The notes: generated by a model from the letters alone, not told the origin. Positions 52,430-61,109 are shown, numbered from the stretch's first letter. The stretch is 64,000 nucleotides of DNA from Muribaculaceae bacterium (GCA_023665245.1 JAMPEH010000001.1:62001-126000), one strand, 5' to 3'. Program-made: numbers and translations.

Positions 52430-53485
52430 TTATAACTTTTCATACCATGCGGATTTGGTGGTGCCCAGTTTTTTCAAAATGCCGCGTTTGACGAGTGTCT
52501 GAACGGACTTTTTTACTGTTTCCAGGTTCTTGCCTAATGTTTGAGCAATGTCGGCCGTTGTCCAGCGGGGCTGTGTTTCAAACAGGTCTAAGATTGCCGT
52601 GGCTGTTGCTGACAACTTTCCATCGTTTGTTGCCATTGCGGATGCGATTTTGGATTCCAAATGTTGCTTTTGCTTAAACAATGCGTTTACAAAGAAGGTT
52701 AGCCATGGTTCATAATCAATACTGTCGGTCCAAATGCCTTTCTGGGTGCCGCGCAGTGCCAAGTAATATGATGACTTGCTGGCCTCTATAATTGATTCCA
52801 TTGATGCATATGGCATATAGTTATAACCGTGTTGCAGCATCAACATAACGGTCAATGCGCGCGACATACGGCCATTCCCATCTGTAAACGGATGAATTGC
52901 CAAAAAATGCACGATAAATACCCCAATAACGATAATTGGATGCAGATATCCATCGGTCAAATTACGATTTGTCCAATCCACCAGTTTGGTCATTAAACGG
53001 GGGGTGTCAAATGGGGTGGCTGTTTCAAATATAGAACCGATTTCATTTCCATTTGCATCAAATGCCGCCACGCGATTAGAATCCTTCTTATACTCGCCAC
53101 GGTGACGCACGTCTTTACCAGAATATCGCAACAATATTTGGTGCAGTTGTTTGATATAGTTTTCATTTAATGGAATTACCGCGAAATCATCAAAAATCGT
53201 ATTGATAAGGTCGGCATACCCGGCAACTTCTTCTTCGTCGCGTGATTTGAAAGAGGTTTTATTGATATTGTGGAACAGGGTTTCAATTTGCGCGTCGGAC
53301 ATCTGATTGCCTTCTATACGATTAGACGATCCCACAGATTCAATCGTGGCAATTCGACGCATTGATTTTAACTGTTCTGGGCGCAGACGTACCAAACCGC
53401 CATTCCAAGTAGCCTTGAAACTGTCTATTTCGCTAATTTTTTTCAGCATATCCGGCGTTATGCGAATATCGTTAATGTTCGGCAT
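52430..53485 (-). CDS. Fic protein with N-terminal inhibitory helix and C-terminal winged helix
   Basis: 351 aa. The Fic core has HPFTDGNGRMSR (HPFXDGNGRXXR, near residue 200), so the AMP-transfer site is intact. The N-terminal SSNRIEGN fits the inhibitory (S/T)XXXE(G/N) motif of self-blocked class II Fic enzymes, so activity is expected to be controlled. The last ~60 residues (WTTADIAQTLGKNLETVKK) are a winged helix that could bind DNA. Its promoter region contains a phased array of TACCTAATT boxes, a possible target of that domain. Confidence 0.88.
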   Translation of the reverse strand: MPNINDIRITPDMLKKISEIDSFKATWNGGLVRLRPEQLKSMRRIATIESVGSSNRIEGNQMSDAQIETLFHNINKTSFKSRDEEEVAGYADLINTIFDDFAVIPLNENYIKQLHQILLRYSGKDVRHRGEYKKDSNRVAAFDANGNEIGSIFETATPFDTPRLMTKLVDWTNRNLTDGYLHPIIVIGVFIVHFLAIHPFTDGNGRMSRALTVMLMLQHGYNYMPYASMESIIEASKSSYYLALRGTQKGIWTDSIDYEPWLTFFVNALFKQKQHLESKIASAMATNDGKLSATATAILDLFETQPRWTTADIAQTLGKNLETVKKSVQTLVKRGILKKLGTTKSAWYEKL

Positions 53486-53802
53486 TGTGCATCCTGTTTT
53501 ACCTAATTATTATTTTTATTACCTAATTTTTACCTAATTATTACCTAATTGTCCAGAAAAATTACCGAAATAATAAACGTATTTTACAAAAGTGTAAAAA
53601 TATACATTTTTGTAAAATAGATACGATAATATATCGCTAGTTTTTTTGTCAGAATTAGCGATATAATTAGCGATAAATTGCGGGCAGAAAAACTGATGGG
53701 CGTTTTGCGGAATTTTGCTAATTACAAAGACGATATTTTGTGTTATTCTACGAAAAGTGGTGCAATTGACGCACCGGCTGAATTGTTTTAGGCGGTATAA
53801 AC
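53486..53802. promoter_or_regulatory. Operator-rich divergent promoter region
   Basis: No gene. Four TACCTAATT boxes start at 53500, 53520, 53531 and 53542 (steps of 20, 11 and 11 bp, about two and one helical turns). Then a palindrome ATTTTACAAAA/TTTTGTAAAAT (53581-53591/53608-53618) and direct repeats AATTAGCGATA at 53653 and 53665, with a partial inverted TATCGCTA at 53632. Confidence 0.65.
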
Positions 53803-54543
53803 ATGGCGGTAAATTCAAATCTTGAATGGACAGATGCAACCTGGAATCCGATTGTCGGGTGCAGTAAATACAGTGACGGGTGCGCAAATTGCTATGCCAT
53901 GCCGATTGCAGAGCGCCTGTGCGCCCAGGGGGTGCGCGGATACGAAAAGGGATTCCGGTTAACATTGCGTCCGGAACGATTGGAAATGCCGCTGCATTGG
54001 GTAAAGCCGCGGTTGGTGTTTGTGGATTCTATGTGCGATTTGTTTCACCAGGATGTGCCGCTGGAATATATTCAACGTGTTTTTGCCATTATGAAACGCG
54101 CCAATTGGCACGTCTATACGATTTTGACCAAGCGATCGGAACGCCTGCGCGAGCTGGCGCCGCATTTGGAATGGTTGCCGAATATTGTTATGGGTGTGAC
54201 GATTGAATCAGACAAATATCGCCATCGTTTGGACGACCTGAAAGCGGTACCGGCGGCGATGAAATACCTGTCGCTGGAACCGTTGCTGGGACCGATAGCG
54301 CGATTGGATTTGTCCGGCATAGACTGGGTTATTGTGGGCGGCGAATCCGGCCCGAACGCCCGTCCGATGAACACCGATTGGGTGCGCGATATTCGCGACT
54401 GGACAATTTCGCAGGGCGTTGCATTCTGGTTTAAACAATATAGTGAACATGGATGCCTCGGCAACGCGCCCGAACCGATGCTGGACGGTAAGAAATATAA
54501 ACAATTCCCCGCATTCAAACGTGGCACATTGGAATTGTTTTAG
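53803..54543 (+). CDS. DUF5131 family protein (phage Gp37/Gp68-like)
   Basis: 246 aa. The start LEWTDATWNPIVGCSKYSDGC and NCYAM supply the three N-terminal Cys of this family (C-X7-C-X2-C); the remainder (FVDSMCDLFHQDVP; VIVGGESGPNARPM; FWFKQYSE) matches it through to the end. The family is related to radical-SAM folds and occurs in phages and mobile islands, often with three-Cys-motif partners, but its reaction is unknown. Divergent from fic; the second fic gene is 51 bp downstream. Confidence 0.85.
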   Translation: MAVNSNLEWTDATWNPIVGCSKYSDGCANCYAMPIAERLCAQGVRGYEKGFRLTLRPERLEMPLHWVKPRLVFVDSMCDLFHQDVPLEYIQRVFAIMKRANWHVYTILTKRSERLRELAPHLEWLPNIVMGVTIESDKYRHRLDDLKAVPAAMKYLSLEPLLGPIARLDLSGIDWVIVGGESGPNARPMNTDWVRDIRDWTISQGVAFWFKQYSEHGCLGNAPEPMLDGKKYKQFPAFKRGTLELF

Positions 54544-54594
54544 GCTTGATAGATAATAGTGGCTTTTTAGGGATTTTCTATCTATAATCAAGGC
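54544..54594 (+). promoter_or_regulatory. Promoter/operator of the second fic gene
   Basis: TATAAT at 54583-54588, only 6 nt before the ATG at 54595, which suggests a leaderless or nearly leaderless message. It lies in one arm of an imperfect palindrome CTTGATAGATAATAG / CTATCTATAATCAAG. Confidence 0.5.
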
Positions 54595-55674
54595 ATGGTA
54601 AAGGCAACAGATTTTGCTAGCGAATACAAGACCGTTCAGGACCCATCCAAACAGGAAAAGGCCCGCAATTGGGATATTGCAATCGGATTGCAGCGGGTTG
54701 ATGGTCTAACCCCGTCTCGCTATCTGTACCAGGTGGCGCGTGATAATATTGAAGGTAAAATCACCCATGCCGATGTCGCCCAAAGTCTGTATAAATACTA
54801 TCAAACCGATGATGGCCGTGCCCAGGCGCCTGATACAATGGAGGCGGACCATGTTTCCAACCGTATTGCCGAATTATTGGGCAATCCGTCGTTCACATTT
54901 TCGCTGACGACATTGTTAAGTATCCACGAGTATTTGTTTCGCGACAGCCTGCCGGACGAATGGGCGGGGCGCATTCGTGACAAAGACATTACTAAGGCGG
55001 AAGGCGCCTTAAACGGCGATACAGTGCGTTATGCATGGCACGCCGATATTGAAAAGACATTGGAATATGATTTTGATCGGGAACGGCGATTTAGTTATGC
55101 CGGGCTATCTCCACGCGCTCAGGTGGGTCATATTGCAGAATTTATATCCGGTATCTGGCAGATTCATCCATTTCGTGAGGGAAATACCCGCACCACAGCC
55201 GTGTTTGCAATTAAATATCTGCGCAGCAAAGGTTTTCAGGCTGATAACGAATTGTTCAAAAACAATGCGGAATATTTTCGCAATGCGCTGGTTCGTGCCA
55301 ATTATGAGAATGTAAATATCGGCATTTCGCGCACGATGGAGTATCTGCATCGGTTCTTTGGCAACCTGTTGCTGGGCGAAAGCAATGCATTGAATGTCAG
55401 CGATACGCATATCAATATCGCTAACTCTGATGTAAAAATTAGAGAAAAAGATAGAGAAAAAACTAGAGAAAAATTAAAGAAATCTGAGCGGGCTTTTCTG
55501 GATGCAATTATGCCAATTTTGATTGAAAATGGTGAAATTACCACGCCAGAGGCCATAACCATAACCAATAAGTCGCCCCAACGTGTATGGCAGCAATTCG
55601 TTGCATTAGTTGATGCAGGTATTTTGGTTGCAATAGGCGAAAAGAAAGGCCGCCGGTATCGGTTGGTTAAATGA
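54595..55674 (+). CDS. Fic family protein with N-terminal VbhA-like segment
   Basis: 359 aa. The Fic motif is HPFREGNTRTT (near residue 192), with Glu in place of the usual Asp, a variant known in many Fic proteins. Residues ~45-70 (NIEGKITHADVAQSLYKYY) resemble the VbhA-type antitoxin helix common in front of such Fic domains. The C-terminal ~75 residues (LIENGEITTPEAITITNKSP) form a winged helix. A short basic stretch near 280-300 (EKDREKTREKLKK) is a charged linker. AMP-transfer is likely but the target is unknown. Confidence 0.82.
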   Translation: MVKATDFASEYKTVQDPSKQEKARNWDIAIGLQRVDGLTPSRYLYQVARDNIEGKITHADVAQSLYKYYQTDDGRAQAPDTMEADHVSNRIAELLGNPSFTFSLTTLLSIHEYLFRDSLPDEWAGRIRDKDITKAEGALNGDTVRYAWHADIEKTLEYDFDRERRFSYAGLSPRAQVGHIAEFISGIWQIHPFREGNTRTTAVFAIKYLRSKGFQADNELFKNNAEYFRNALVRANYENVNIGISRTMEYLHRFFGNLLLGESNALNVSDTHINIANSDVKIREKDREKTREKLKKSERAFLDAIMPILIENGEITTPEAITITNKSPQRVWQQFVALVDAGILVAIGEKKGRRYRLVK

Positions 55675-56193
55675 TAAGCAACCTGCTTTGCGATAAGTTT
55701 TTATGTTTGTATTCGAAAGAATGAATAAAATCGTATAGTTTTTCGGGTGGACGCTGAATATTCTCAATCTATACCTTGGCAGGGGATTGGGTTGGTTTGT
55801 TCCCTGATGTCGCGGGGTGTGGTCCTTGCTTTGGGTATAAAAATTCCCTGTTATTTGTTTAGGGAATTTGTAGTAGTGGTGGATATGAAAATGCCGAAAC
55901 CTTGCGGGGTATGGCGTGCGGCGGGTTAGGGGATTTTTCGCAACAATGCCCCAAAATATCAAAAATTCCCTGTTATTCCCTGTATTTTGTAGTATGGCGG
56001 CCGCCGTAGAATATTGGTACACCGCCAGGAATAAGTATAAGTTAAAATTTATACAACATTTATCCCAAAAATCCCCACCTCCTGTGGGGATTTTGTTATT
56101 TCGCTGACTCTGGTAAGCCAACAGTTTCAGTCATATTTGCCCCGTTTATCGGATAACCATATCTTGCCCAATTTCGCATAGTCAGAGAATTGT
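55675..56193. other. Gene-free stretch with imperfect repeats
   Basis: I see no credible gene in these 519 bp. AATTCCCTGTTAT occurs twice (about 55853 and 55965), each followed within 25 bp by TTTGTAGTA. A bidirectional terminator-like stem (AATCCCCACCTCCTGTGGGGATT) is at 56067-56094. Confidence 0.5.
56067..56094. terminator. Bidirectional terminator-like hairpin
   Basis: AAAAATCCCCAC..GTGGGGATTTT, about 100 bp beyond the stop of the minus-strand gene at 56194. Confidence 0.6.
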
Positions 56194-56988
56194 TTATAGA
56201 GAGATGTGTTTGTCTAGTATGCTGCAAATTTCGTCTAATAAGCGGTTCCCAGTAATTCTAGCATTAGTAAATATGGCACATACATAATCTTCGATTTCTG
56301 CTTTTGAATTTCCTTTGTCTATATATTCGCCGATTATACCACGGATGATAACATGCTGTTTTTCTGATATGTTTAAACTGTTAAAAATTTCTTGGTTAAT
56401 TATACTCGTATCATGTTTTATCTTATTACTCCAAACGCGTATGCATTTCTTATAATCCATGGCCATTCCTATGCCACATTGCTTTTTTTCACTACATTCA
56501 ATTATAATTTGTTTGTCTTGTGCGAATCTTGTTAGAGATTCACATGTTCGTTTAAATCTAGAAATCAAGGTTTTAAGCTGTTCGCTTTTTGGAAATACAA
56601 ATTCTATTCTATTAAGAATTTTACCTATTTCTACAAGCTTAACATTTACATCATCGGAGATATCCAAATTGTTCGCAGAAAGAGCTAAAGTGAAATTTGT
56701 ATAAAGTTCATTTCTTAATTCCATACGCAATTTAAAAACTTCAAACTGATACTGTTTATAAGCGATATCTTTTTGTTCTTGTAAAATGTTTTCTTGATTT
56801 TTAAAAGATTGTTTAGATATTTCTTTTTGAGAATTCATGGACATTAATTGAAAAGCGTAAATTAAAGCAGTACCCATCAGCACGAGTAATGATAGTTTAG
56901 TTTCCAATGATTTTGTTATTGGAAATGCCAATATACAAATCATTCCTAATACGATTATTGTTGGAAAGATGTAATTGCTAATACGCAT
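56194..56988 (-). CDS. Hypothetical membrane protein with long cytosolic helix region
   Basis: 264 aa from the ATG at 56988; a TTG-started extension is less likely. Two N-terminal membrane helices (IFPTIIVLGMICILAFPI; LSLLVLMGTALIYAFQL) are followed by a long helical domain (residues ~50-264: NQENILQEQKDIAYKQY, KTLISRFKRTCES). A Cys pair occurs at ~165 (ECSEKKQC). No family recognised. It lies downstream of the recombinase remnant and may be cargo. Confidence 0.6.
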   Translation of the reverse strand: MRISNYIFPTIIVLGMICILAFPITKSLETKLSLLVLMGTALIYAFQLMSMNSQKEISKQSFKNQENILQEQKDIAYKQYQFEVFKLRMELRNELYTNFTLALSANNLDISDDVNVKLVEIGKILNRIEFVFPKSEQLKTLISRFKRTCESLTRFAQDKQIIIECSEKKQCGIGMAMDYKKCIRVWSNKIKHDTSIINQEIFNSLNISEKQHVIIRGIIGEYIDKGNSKAEIEDYVCAIFTNARITGNRLLDEICSILDKHISL

Positions 56989-57044
56989 AGTGCCTAATCC
57001 ATTATTTTTGTTAAGAATAATTTTATGGGATTTTAGGCTTATAA

Positions 57045-57554
57045 TCAATTATAAAACTCTCTTTCCTGATCCTTGAAATTTGAATGCTTTGCGGCGACTG
57101 AGAATAGTTTTTGTAAATCTACTGATGTGGGGGCATTGCCATCCATTATCACGCTGATGATTTTTGGCGACAAATATCCTAGCCACAGGTATTTATAAAT
57201 CGTGCGTTCTGCCTTGTGTTCTATCTTGGTAATTTGCCCTATGGTCTGACCACGTTCAAACATGGATTTATATCGCCACCCATATGCCAGTGCGCGAATC
57301 AACTGCAGGTTGTTTTCTCGTGTCGTCATTATTGTTCGTCCACATGCATCATATTGGTTTGTTGAAACGCGATTATTGATAACTATTGCTCGTTCAATAA
57401 TAATTTGTTTGCCGTCATTACTTTTGCACACATTATGCAGGTCGGTGTGAGCGTTGGGATTCGTATATTCTGGTGTTTGAAAGCCTATATCAATCGGTGC
57501 AATGTTCACATAGAATGTCAGCCGATTATTGTTATAAACAATCTTGGCTAGCAT
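57045..57554 (-). pseudogene. C-terminal remnant of a large serine recombinase
   Basis: About 169 codons from the ATG at 57554. Residues ~82-165 match the C-terminal helix-turn-helix end of alphaproteobacterial site-specific serine recombinases: ALAYGWRYKSMFERGQTIG, TIYKYLWLGYLSPKIISVI (the [YS]-x-x-x-L-x-L-[AG]-[FY]-L-[SA]-P pattern) and DGNAPTSVDL. The catalytic resolvase and zinc-ribbon parts are absent, and upstream codons do not continue the protein. It marks the right edge of the island as the remains of its integrase. Confidence 0.65.
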
Positions 57555-57780
57555 GGCAATTCCGATATCAGATATGCATAAACAATCAATAGAAAAACAG
57601 CGTATGCAAATATTGGCAAACATCACTCTGTTGGCGCACAGGGCGACCCTTGATGTTGGATTTATTCCATATTTTCAATGGATACAATTTCAACAAGAAA
57701 TTGACGATTTATATAAACAATTATCAGATACGGTAAATCATGCTGGCGCAAATTATAATGCGCAAACAAACGTACGATAA
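57553..57780 (+). CDS. Small hypothetical protein (low confidence)
   Basis: 75 aa from the ATG at 57553, whose bases overlap the minus-strand recombinase start. Helical (IEKQRMQILANITLLAHRA; FQQEIDDLYKQLSDT), with ordinary codon usage, but no ribosome site. It may be a shadow or a small real gene. Confidence 0.35.
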   Translation: MAIPISDMHKQSIEKQRMQILANITLLAHRATLDVGFIPYFQWIQFQQEIDDLYKQLSDTVNHAGANYNAQTNVR

Positions 57781-57932
57781 TAATTTTTATCTGTCTTTAT
57801 CCATACCATAAAAAACACCGGGGCGTATAATCGTTCTGTGCGTGGATTTTTTTTGTAATGCTTTTGTTGAAAAATGGCTTGCGCCGATGGGTGCATATTT
57901 CTATAATCCAAAAAAGTAAAAGGAGAAAGTAC

Positions 57933-58496
57933 ATGAAAAAATTATCAATTTTATCTGCTGTATTTGGCATGGCGTTCATTGGTGCGGCATCGGCTGCAAA
58001 TATTACTATTTATCATTCACCATCGTGCCCGCATTGTCATCACGCACGTGATTTCTTTACCAATACATTGGTTTATGAATATCCGACCCTGACCGTGACC
58101 GAGGTTAATGTCATGGATGAAACCAATCGTAAAATGTTTACAGATGCACTGGCCAAATGCGAATACAGCAGTGGTGGCGTCCCGGTTATTGTCGTTGGTG
58201 AAAAATGTTTCCAGGGATATGCTGACTTTATGCAGGACGAATTACGCCAGGCGGTAGAATCTGACCTGTCCGATGCAGACAAGGCAACTGCTGCCGAAAA
58301 TAAAAAGGCGATGGAATCTGATGCTGATGCGTTTAAATCTGCGCATGCAAATCGTGCAGATGCCATTGTCACATATAAACCTGGTATGGATACAACCGCA
58401 CAAAAAAAAAGTGATAACAGTTGGGTGTTCTGGGGCATATTGCTGATTGCAGTGGCTATATTGGGTATCACATTGGTTGCACGTCGTAAAAAATAA
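57933..58496 (+). CDS. Envelope thioredoxin/glutaredoxin-like protein with CPHC site
   Basis: 187 aa from the ATG at 57933, with AGGAGA 8 nt upstream. The signal peptide ends ASAANI. Then IYHSPSCPHCHHARDFF carries the CPHC active-site pair and a cis-Pro region (GGVPVIVVGEKCF), a glutaredoxin/DsbA-type fold. The C-terminus has one membrane helix (VFWGILLIAVAILGITLVA), so the domain is periplasmic and anchored. Role: disulfide exchange, partner unknown. cvpA follows 33 bp downstream. Confidence 0.82.
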   Translation: MKKLSILSAVFGMAFIGAASAANITIYHSPSCPHCHHARDFFTNTLVYEYPTLTVTEVNVMDETNRKMFTDALAKCEYSSGGVPVIVVGEKCFQGYADFMQDELRQAVESDLSDADKATAAENKKAMESDADAFKSAHANRADAIVTYKPGMDTTAQKKSDNSWVFWGILLIAVAILGITLVARRKK

Positions 58497-58529
58497 TCGT
58501 GACTATTGTTTATCTGTCAAGGATATGTG

Positions 58530-59357
58530 ATGTTTGATTTAACAATATTAGATTATATATATGTGGGCGTCATATTGGCGTCCACTGTTTGGGCGACAAT
58601 ACGTGGCGGTATATATGAAACTGTTGCCACATTGTCGTGGGTGGTTGCGGCGGTATCGGCCCGTTTTATATCACCTTTTTTGGATAATTTACTGCAAAGT
58701 TGGTTCGGTTTATCCGAATCAACAGTTGGCACATTGGTCGCATCATACTTTGTGGTGTTTTTTGCAATATTGCTGATTGTTGGGTTTATCAATCAAAAAC
58801 TGCGCGATAAAATCCAAGATAGTATCATGAATGTGACCGACCATACTCTGGGGGTTATTTTTGGTATAATTCGCGGTGTGGTGGTTATGGGATTCGTATA
58901 TTGGGGTATGCTGTGGTATTATTCAGATACACCTGGATTGCCGACATGGTTGGCCGATGCGCGTACACGTCCATTGATGCAATTGACCGCGGTAAAGATG
59001 GACCAATGGTTTATCCCGGGCTCAGAAAACAGATTGTTAAAACGTGATATGGCCGGCACGCACGAGGCAATGGAAATCTATAACAATCTTATAAATCCGG
59101 CGGTGGTGGATAACGGTGGTTCGCAACATAATAATCCCGACAAAGTACCCACCCCAGATGCCCCCAAATCGGCCGACAATGGTAATCCGCCTGTAAAGGC
59201 CCAGGCGCCAGCCGACACATCATCTGATGAAGGTGTCGGATATAAATCGTCAGAACGCACGGCATTGGAAAACCAGTTGTTGCAGATAAAGACGGTTGCC
59301 ACCGCGATAGAACAGCACGAGGCTAACCGTCCCAATCCACCAACAGACGCAGAATAA
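58530..59357 (+). CDS. cvpA: CvpA family inner-membrane protein
   Basis: 275 aa from the ATG at 58530, with AAGGA ahead. Four membrane helices in residues ~5-145 (YIYVGVILASTVWATIRGG; VIFGIIRGVVVMGFVYWGM) carry the family signature. The C-terminal ~115 residues are a periplasmic or cytosolic low-complexity tail (NPDKVPTPDAPKSADNG), absent from most CvpA proteins. Known for colicin V production and cell-envelope homeostasis. Terminator follows. Confidence 0.85.
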   Translation: MFDLTILDYIYVGVILASTVWATIRGGIYETVATLSWVVAAVSARFISPFLDNLLQSWFGLSESTVGTLVASYFVVFFAILLIVGFINQKLRDKIQDSIMNVTDHTLGVIFGIIRGVVVMGFVYWGMLWYYSDTPGLPTWLADARTRPLMQLTAVKMDQWFIPGSENRLLKRDMAGTHEAMEIYNNLINPAVVDNGGSQHNNPDKVPTPDAPKSADNGNPPVKAQAPADTSSDEGVGYKSSERTALENQLLQIKTVATAIEQHEANRPNPPTDAE

Positions 59358-59368
59358 TAATTCGGATT

Positions 59369-59396
59369 AAAATCCGCCATATCGGCGGATTTTTTG
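59369..59396 (+). terminator. Intrinsic terminator after cvpA
   Basis: AATCCGCCATATCGGCGGATT with flanking A and T tracts. Confidence 0.85.
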
Positions 59397-59467
59397 TGGC
59401 ATATCTTCCTGATGAATTTGTGGGATATTTGCGTGATAATACACATATATCACAAAGGAGATAAACC

Positions 59468-60070
59468 ATGTTAAAATCAAAAATAATTTTCACCGTATTC
59501 GTTGTCTATGAAATCATCGCGATTATATTGTTGCACTGTCCACGTACATGTGATGCAATGTTCGGTGCGATGTTCTGTGACGACCATGTATTTAAATATT
59601 TTTTAATTTGTGCGGCTGTGCCGTTAATTGCGTTTTTGATTTGGATGTGGATAAACGAAATATTCGTTGCACGTCGTCATCGTCGTTCATTCTTGCATCG
59701 GGCGCGTGATGTTATGACAGACGTTGCAGACACGGTCAAAGAACGCGCTGGAAAAACATTTAATCTGTCAAACATCAGTCGTGCAGACATGGATAAATAT
59801 CTAGCCGCGGCGATACTGTTCGGATTAAAAAAATATTCAGACCGTCATCCGCAATTGCGTAATACCGTGCGTGATATTATCGACAGTGCAAATGGCCGAT
59901 ATGACTATGATGACACAGATGATTCAGATGATGATACCGACGATGCACAGTACGATGCGCCGACACGTTCCCGTCAATCGAATGCATCCAACCGTACACG
60001 GTCAACATCAGGCCGTACCAGTGCAACACAATCCAGGGCCAATACGGCATCCCGTCGCAAGAAAAAATAA
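59468..60070 (+). CDS. Hypothetical two-helix membrane protein with basic tail
   Basis: 200 aa. AAAGGAG precedes the ATG. Two membrane helices (residues ~5-22 and ~40-60: YFLICAAVPLIAFLIWMW), then a basic linker (ARRHRRSFLHRARD), a helical region and a Ser/Thr/Arg-rich basic C-terminus (RSRQSNASNRTRSTSGRTS). No family recognised. Terminator follows. Confidence 0.65.
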   Translation: MLKSKIIFTVFVVYEIIAIILLHCPRTCDAMFGAMFCDDHVFKYFLICAAVPLIAFLIWMWINEIFVARRHRRSFLHRARDVMTDVADTVKERAGKTFNLSNISRADMDKYLAAAILFGLKKYSDRHPQLRNTVRDIIDSANGRYDYDDTDDSDDDTDDAQYDAPTRSRQSNASNRTRSTSGRTSATQSRANTASRRKKK

Positions 60071-60077
60071 TGCATCC

Positions 60078-60105
60078 AAAAAATCCCACTACGGTGGGAT
60101 TTTTT
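60078..60105 (+). terminator. Intrinsic terminator
   Basis: AAATCCCACTACGGTGGGATTT between A and T tracts. Confidence 0.8.
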
Positions 60106-60165
60106 ATGTATATGTGATAAAAAATCCTTGCATTAATTTGTAATATATAGTATAAATACAGTCGC

Positions 60166-60241
60166 GCCGGTTTAGCTCAGCTGGTAGAGCATCTGATTTG
60201 TAATCAGAGGGTCGTTGGTTCAAGTCCGACAACCGGCACCA
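60166..60241 (+). tRNA. tRNA-Thr (anticodon TGT)
   Basis: Acceptor GCCGGTT pairs with AACCGGC; D-arm TAGCTCAGCTGGTAGAGC; anticodon loop TTTGTAA (TGT); T-arm GTTGGTTCAAGTCC; encoded CCA end. Followed by two terminator hairpins. Confidence 0.95.
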
Positions 60242-60246
60242 GGATT

Positions 60247-60298
60247 ACCGCAGGTTTACCTGCGGTTTTTTATTTTCCCGCCCAGCGCGGGATTTTTT
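60247..60298 (+). terminator. Tandem intrinsic terminators after tRNA-Thr
   Basis: CCGCAGGTTTACCTGCGG plus T tract, then CCCGCCCAGCGCGGG plus T tract. From 60299 to 60481 no gene or clear element is seen. Confidence 0.75.
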
Positions 60299-60481
60299 AT
60301 TTACATAAAGGAATCTAAATGAAAATACCCTGATTTCTGTGGGCATTGATGATGTCGCCCGCATAATATGCCATGGTGGAAAAGTGCCTGAAATTGCCGT
60401 GTCACGGCGGATGTAATCGGCACATCTGGCAAAACCATCGGCAGTAAACCATACACACCAAAGAATAAGGACACAAAAGAA

Positions 60482-61006
60482 ATGACCAAAGATGAGAAAT
60501 TTGAAGATGCGTATAATAAATTAAAAGAGCCCGAAGGAGGTTATACAGATGGCAAAAATCAGATTCGTGACGAACCGACAAACATGGGAATAAAGCAAAG
60601 CACACTGGATGATTATGCGAAAAAACATCCGGAAAAAGGATTACCAAAAGATGTCAAAGGTTTATCTGCATCACAAGCAAAAGAAATTTACAAGGATAGG
60701 TACTGGAATAATACAGAAGTTCCGCAAATAGAAAATGACCGAATAAGGCACGCTGTCTTTGATATGAATGTAATGGGGGGCGCAGGGCGTGTAGTCCAGA
60801 GAGCATTGAATGATTTTAGTAATGTCGGTCTTGTCGTGGATGGCAGAATTGGCCCCAAAACAGTTGATGCATTAAATTCTATCCCTGCAAATAAAGTATC
60901 GAAATTCATGGAAACTTTAAAGGCTAAGCGCTTTGAATATTTACAAACGACAAACAACTGGCCAACTGCCAAGAATGGTTGGATCATGCGCACCAATAAA
61001 TATTGA
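60482..61006 (+). CDS. GH108-like lysozyme (phage endolysin type)
   Basis: 174 aa. The N-terminal glycoside-hydrolase-108 region (KLKEPEGGYTDG, TNMGIKQSTLDD) supplies the Glu expected to be catalytic, followed by helices and the peptidoglycan-binding-3-like end (NDFSNVGLVVDGRIGPKTVD). No signal peptide, as expected for a phage endolysin released by a holin, but no holin gene is adjacent. An isolated phage-derived gene seems likely; it could also be a secreted muramidase. Confidence 0.75.
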   Translation: MTKDEKFEDAYNKLKEPEGGYTDGKNQIRDEPTNMGIKQSTLDDYAKKHPEKGLPKDVKGLSASQAKEIYKDRYWNNTEVPQIENDRIRHAVFDMNVMGGAGRVVQRALNDFSNVGLVVDGRIGPKTVDALNSIPANKVSKFMETLKAKRFEYLQTTNNWPTAKNGWIMRTNKY

Positions 61007-61109
61007 TATAATATAATTTATAACGATGTTTCTGTTCGTTGCCAGCGACCGGTAAAAAAATCATCAATATATTTCCTGGGAATGTGTCAGTAATTTGTAT
61101 GCATTATAT

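Noticed and set aside
55747..55929. Plus-strand 60-aa frame in the gap after the second fic gene
   Set aside because: Low-quality, no ribosome site, overlaps the AATTCCCTGTTAT repeats; not supported.
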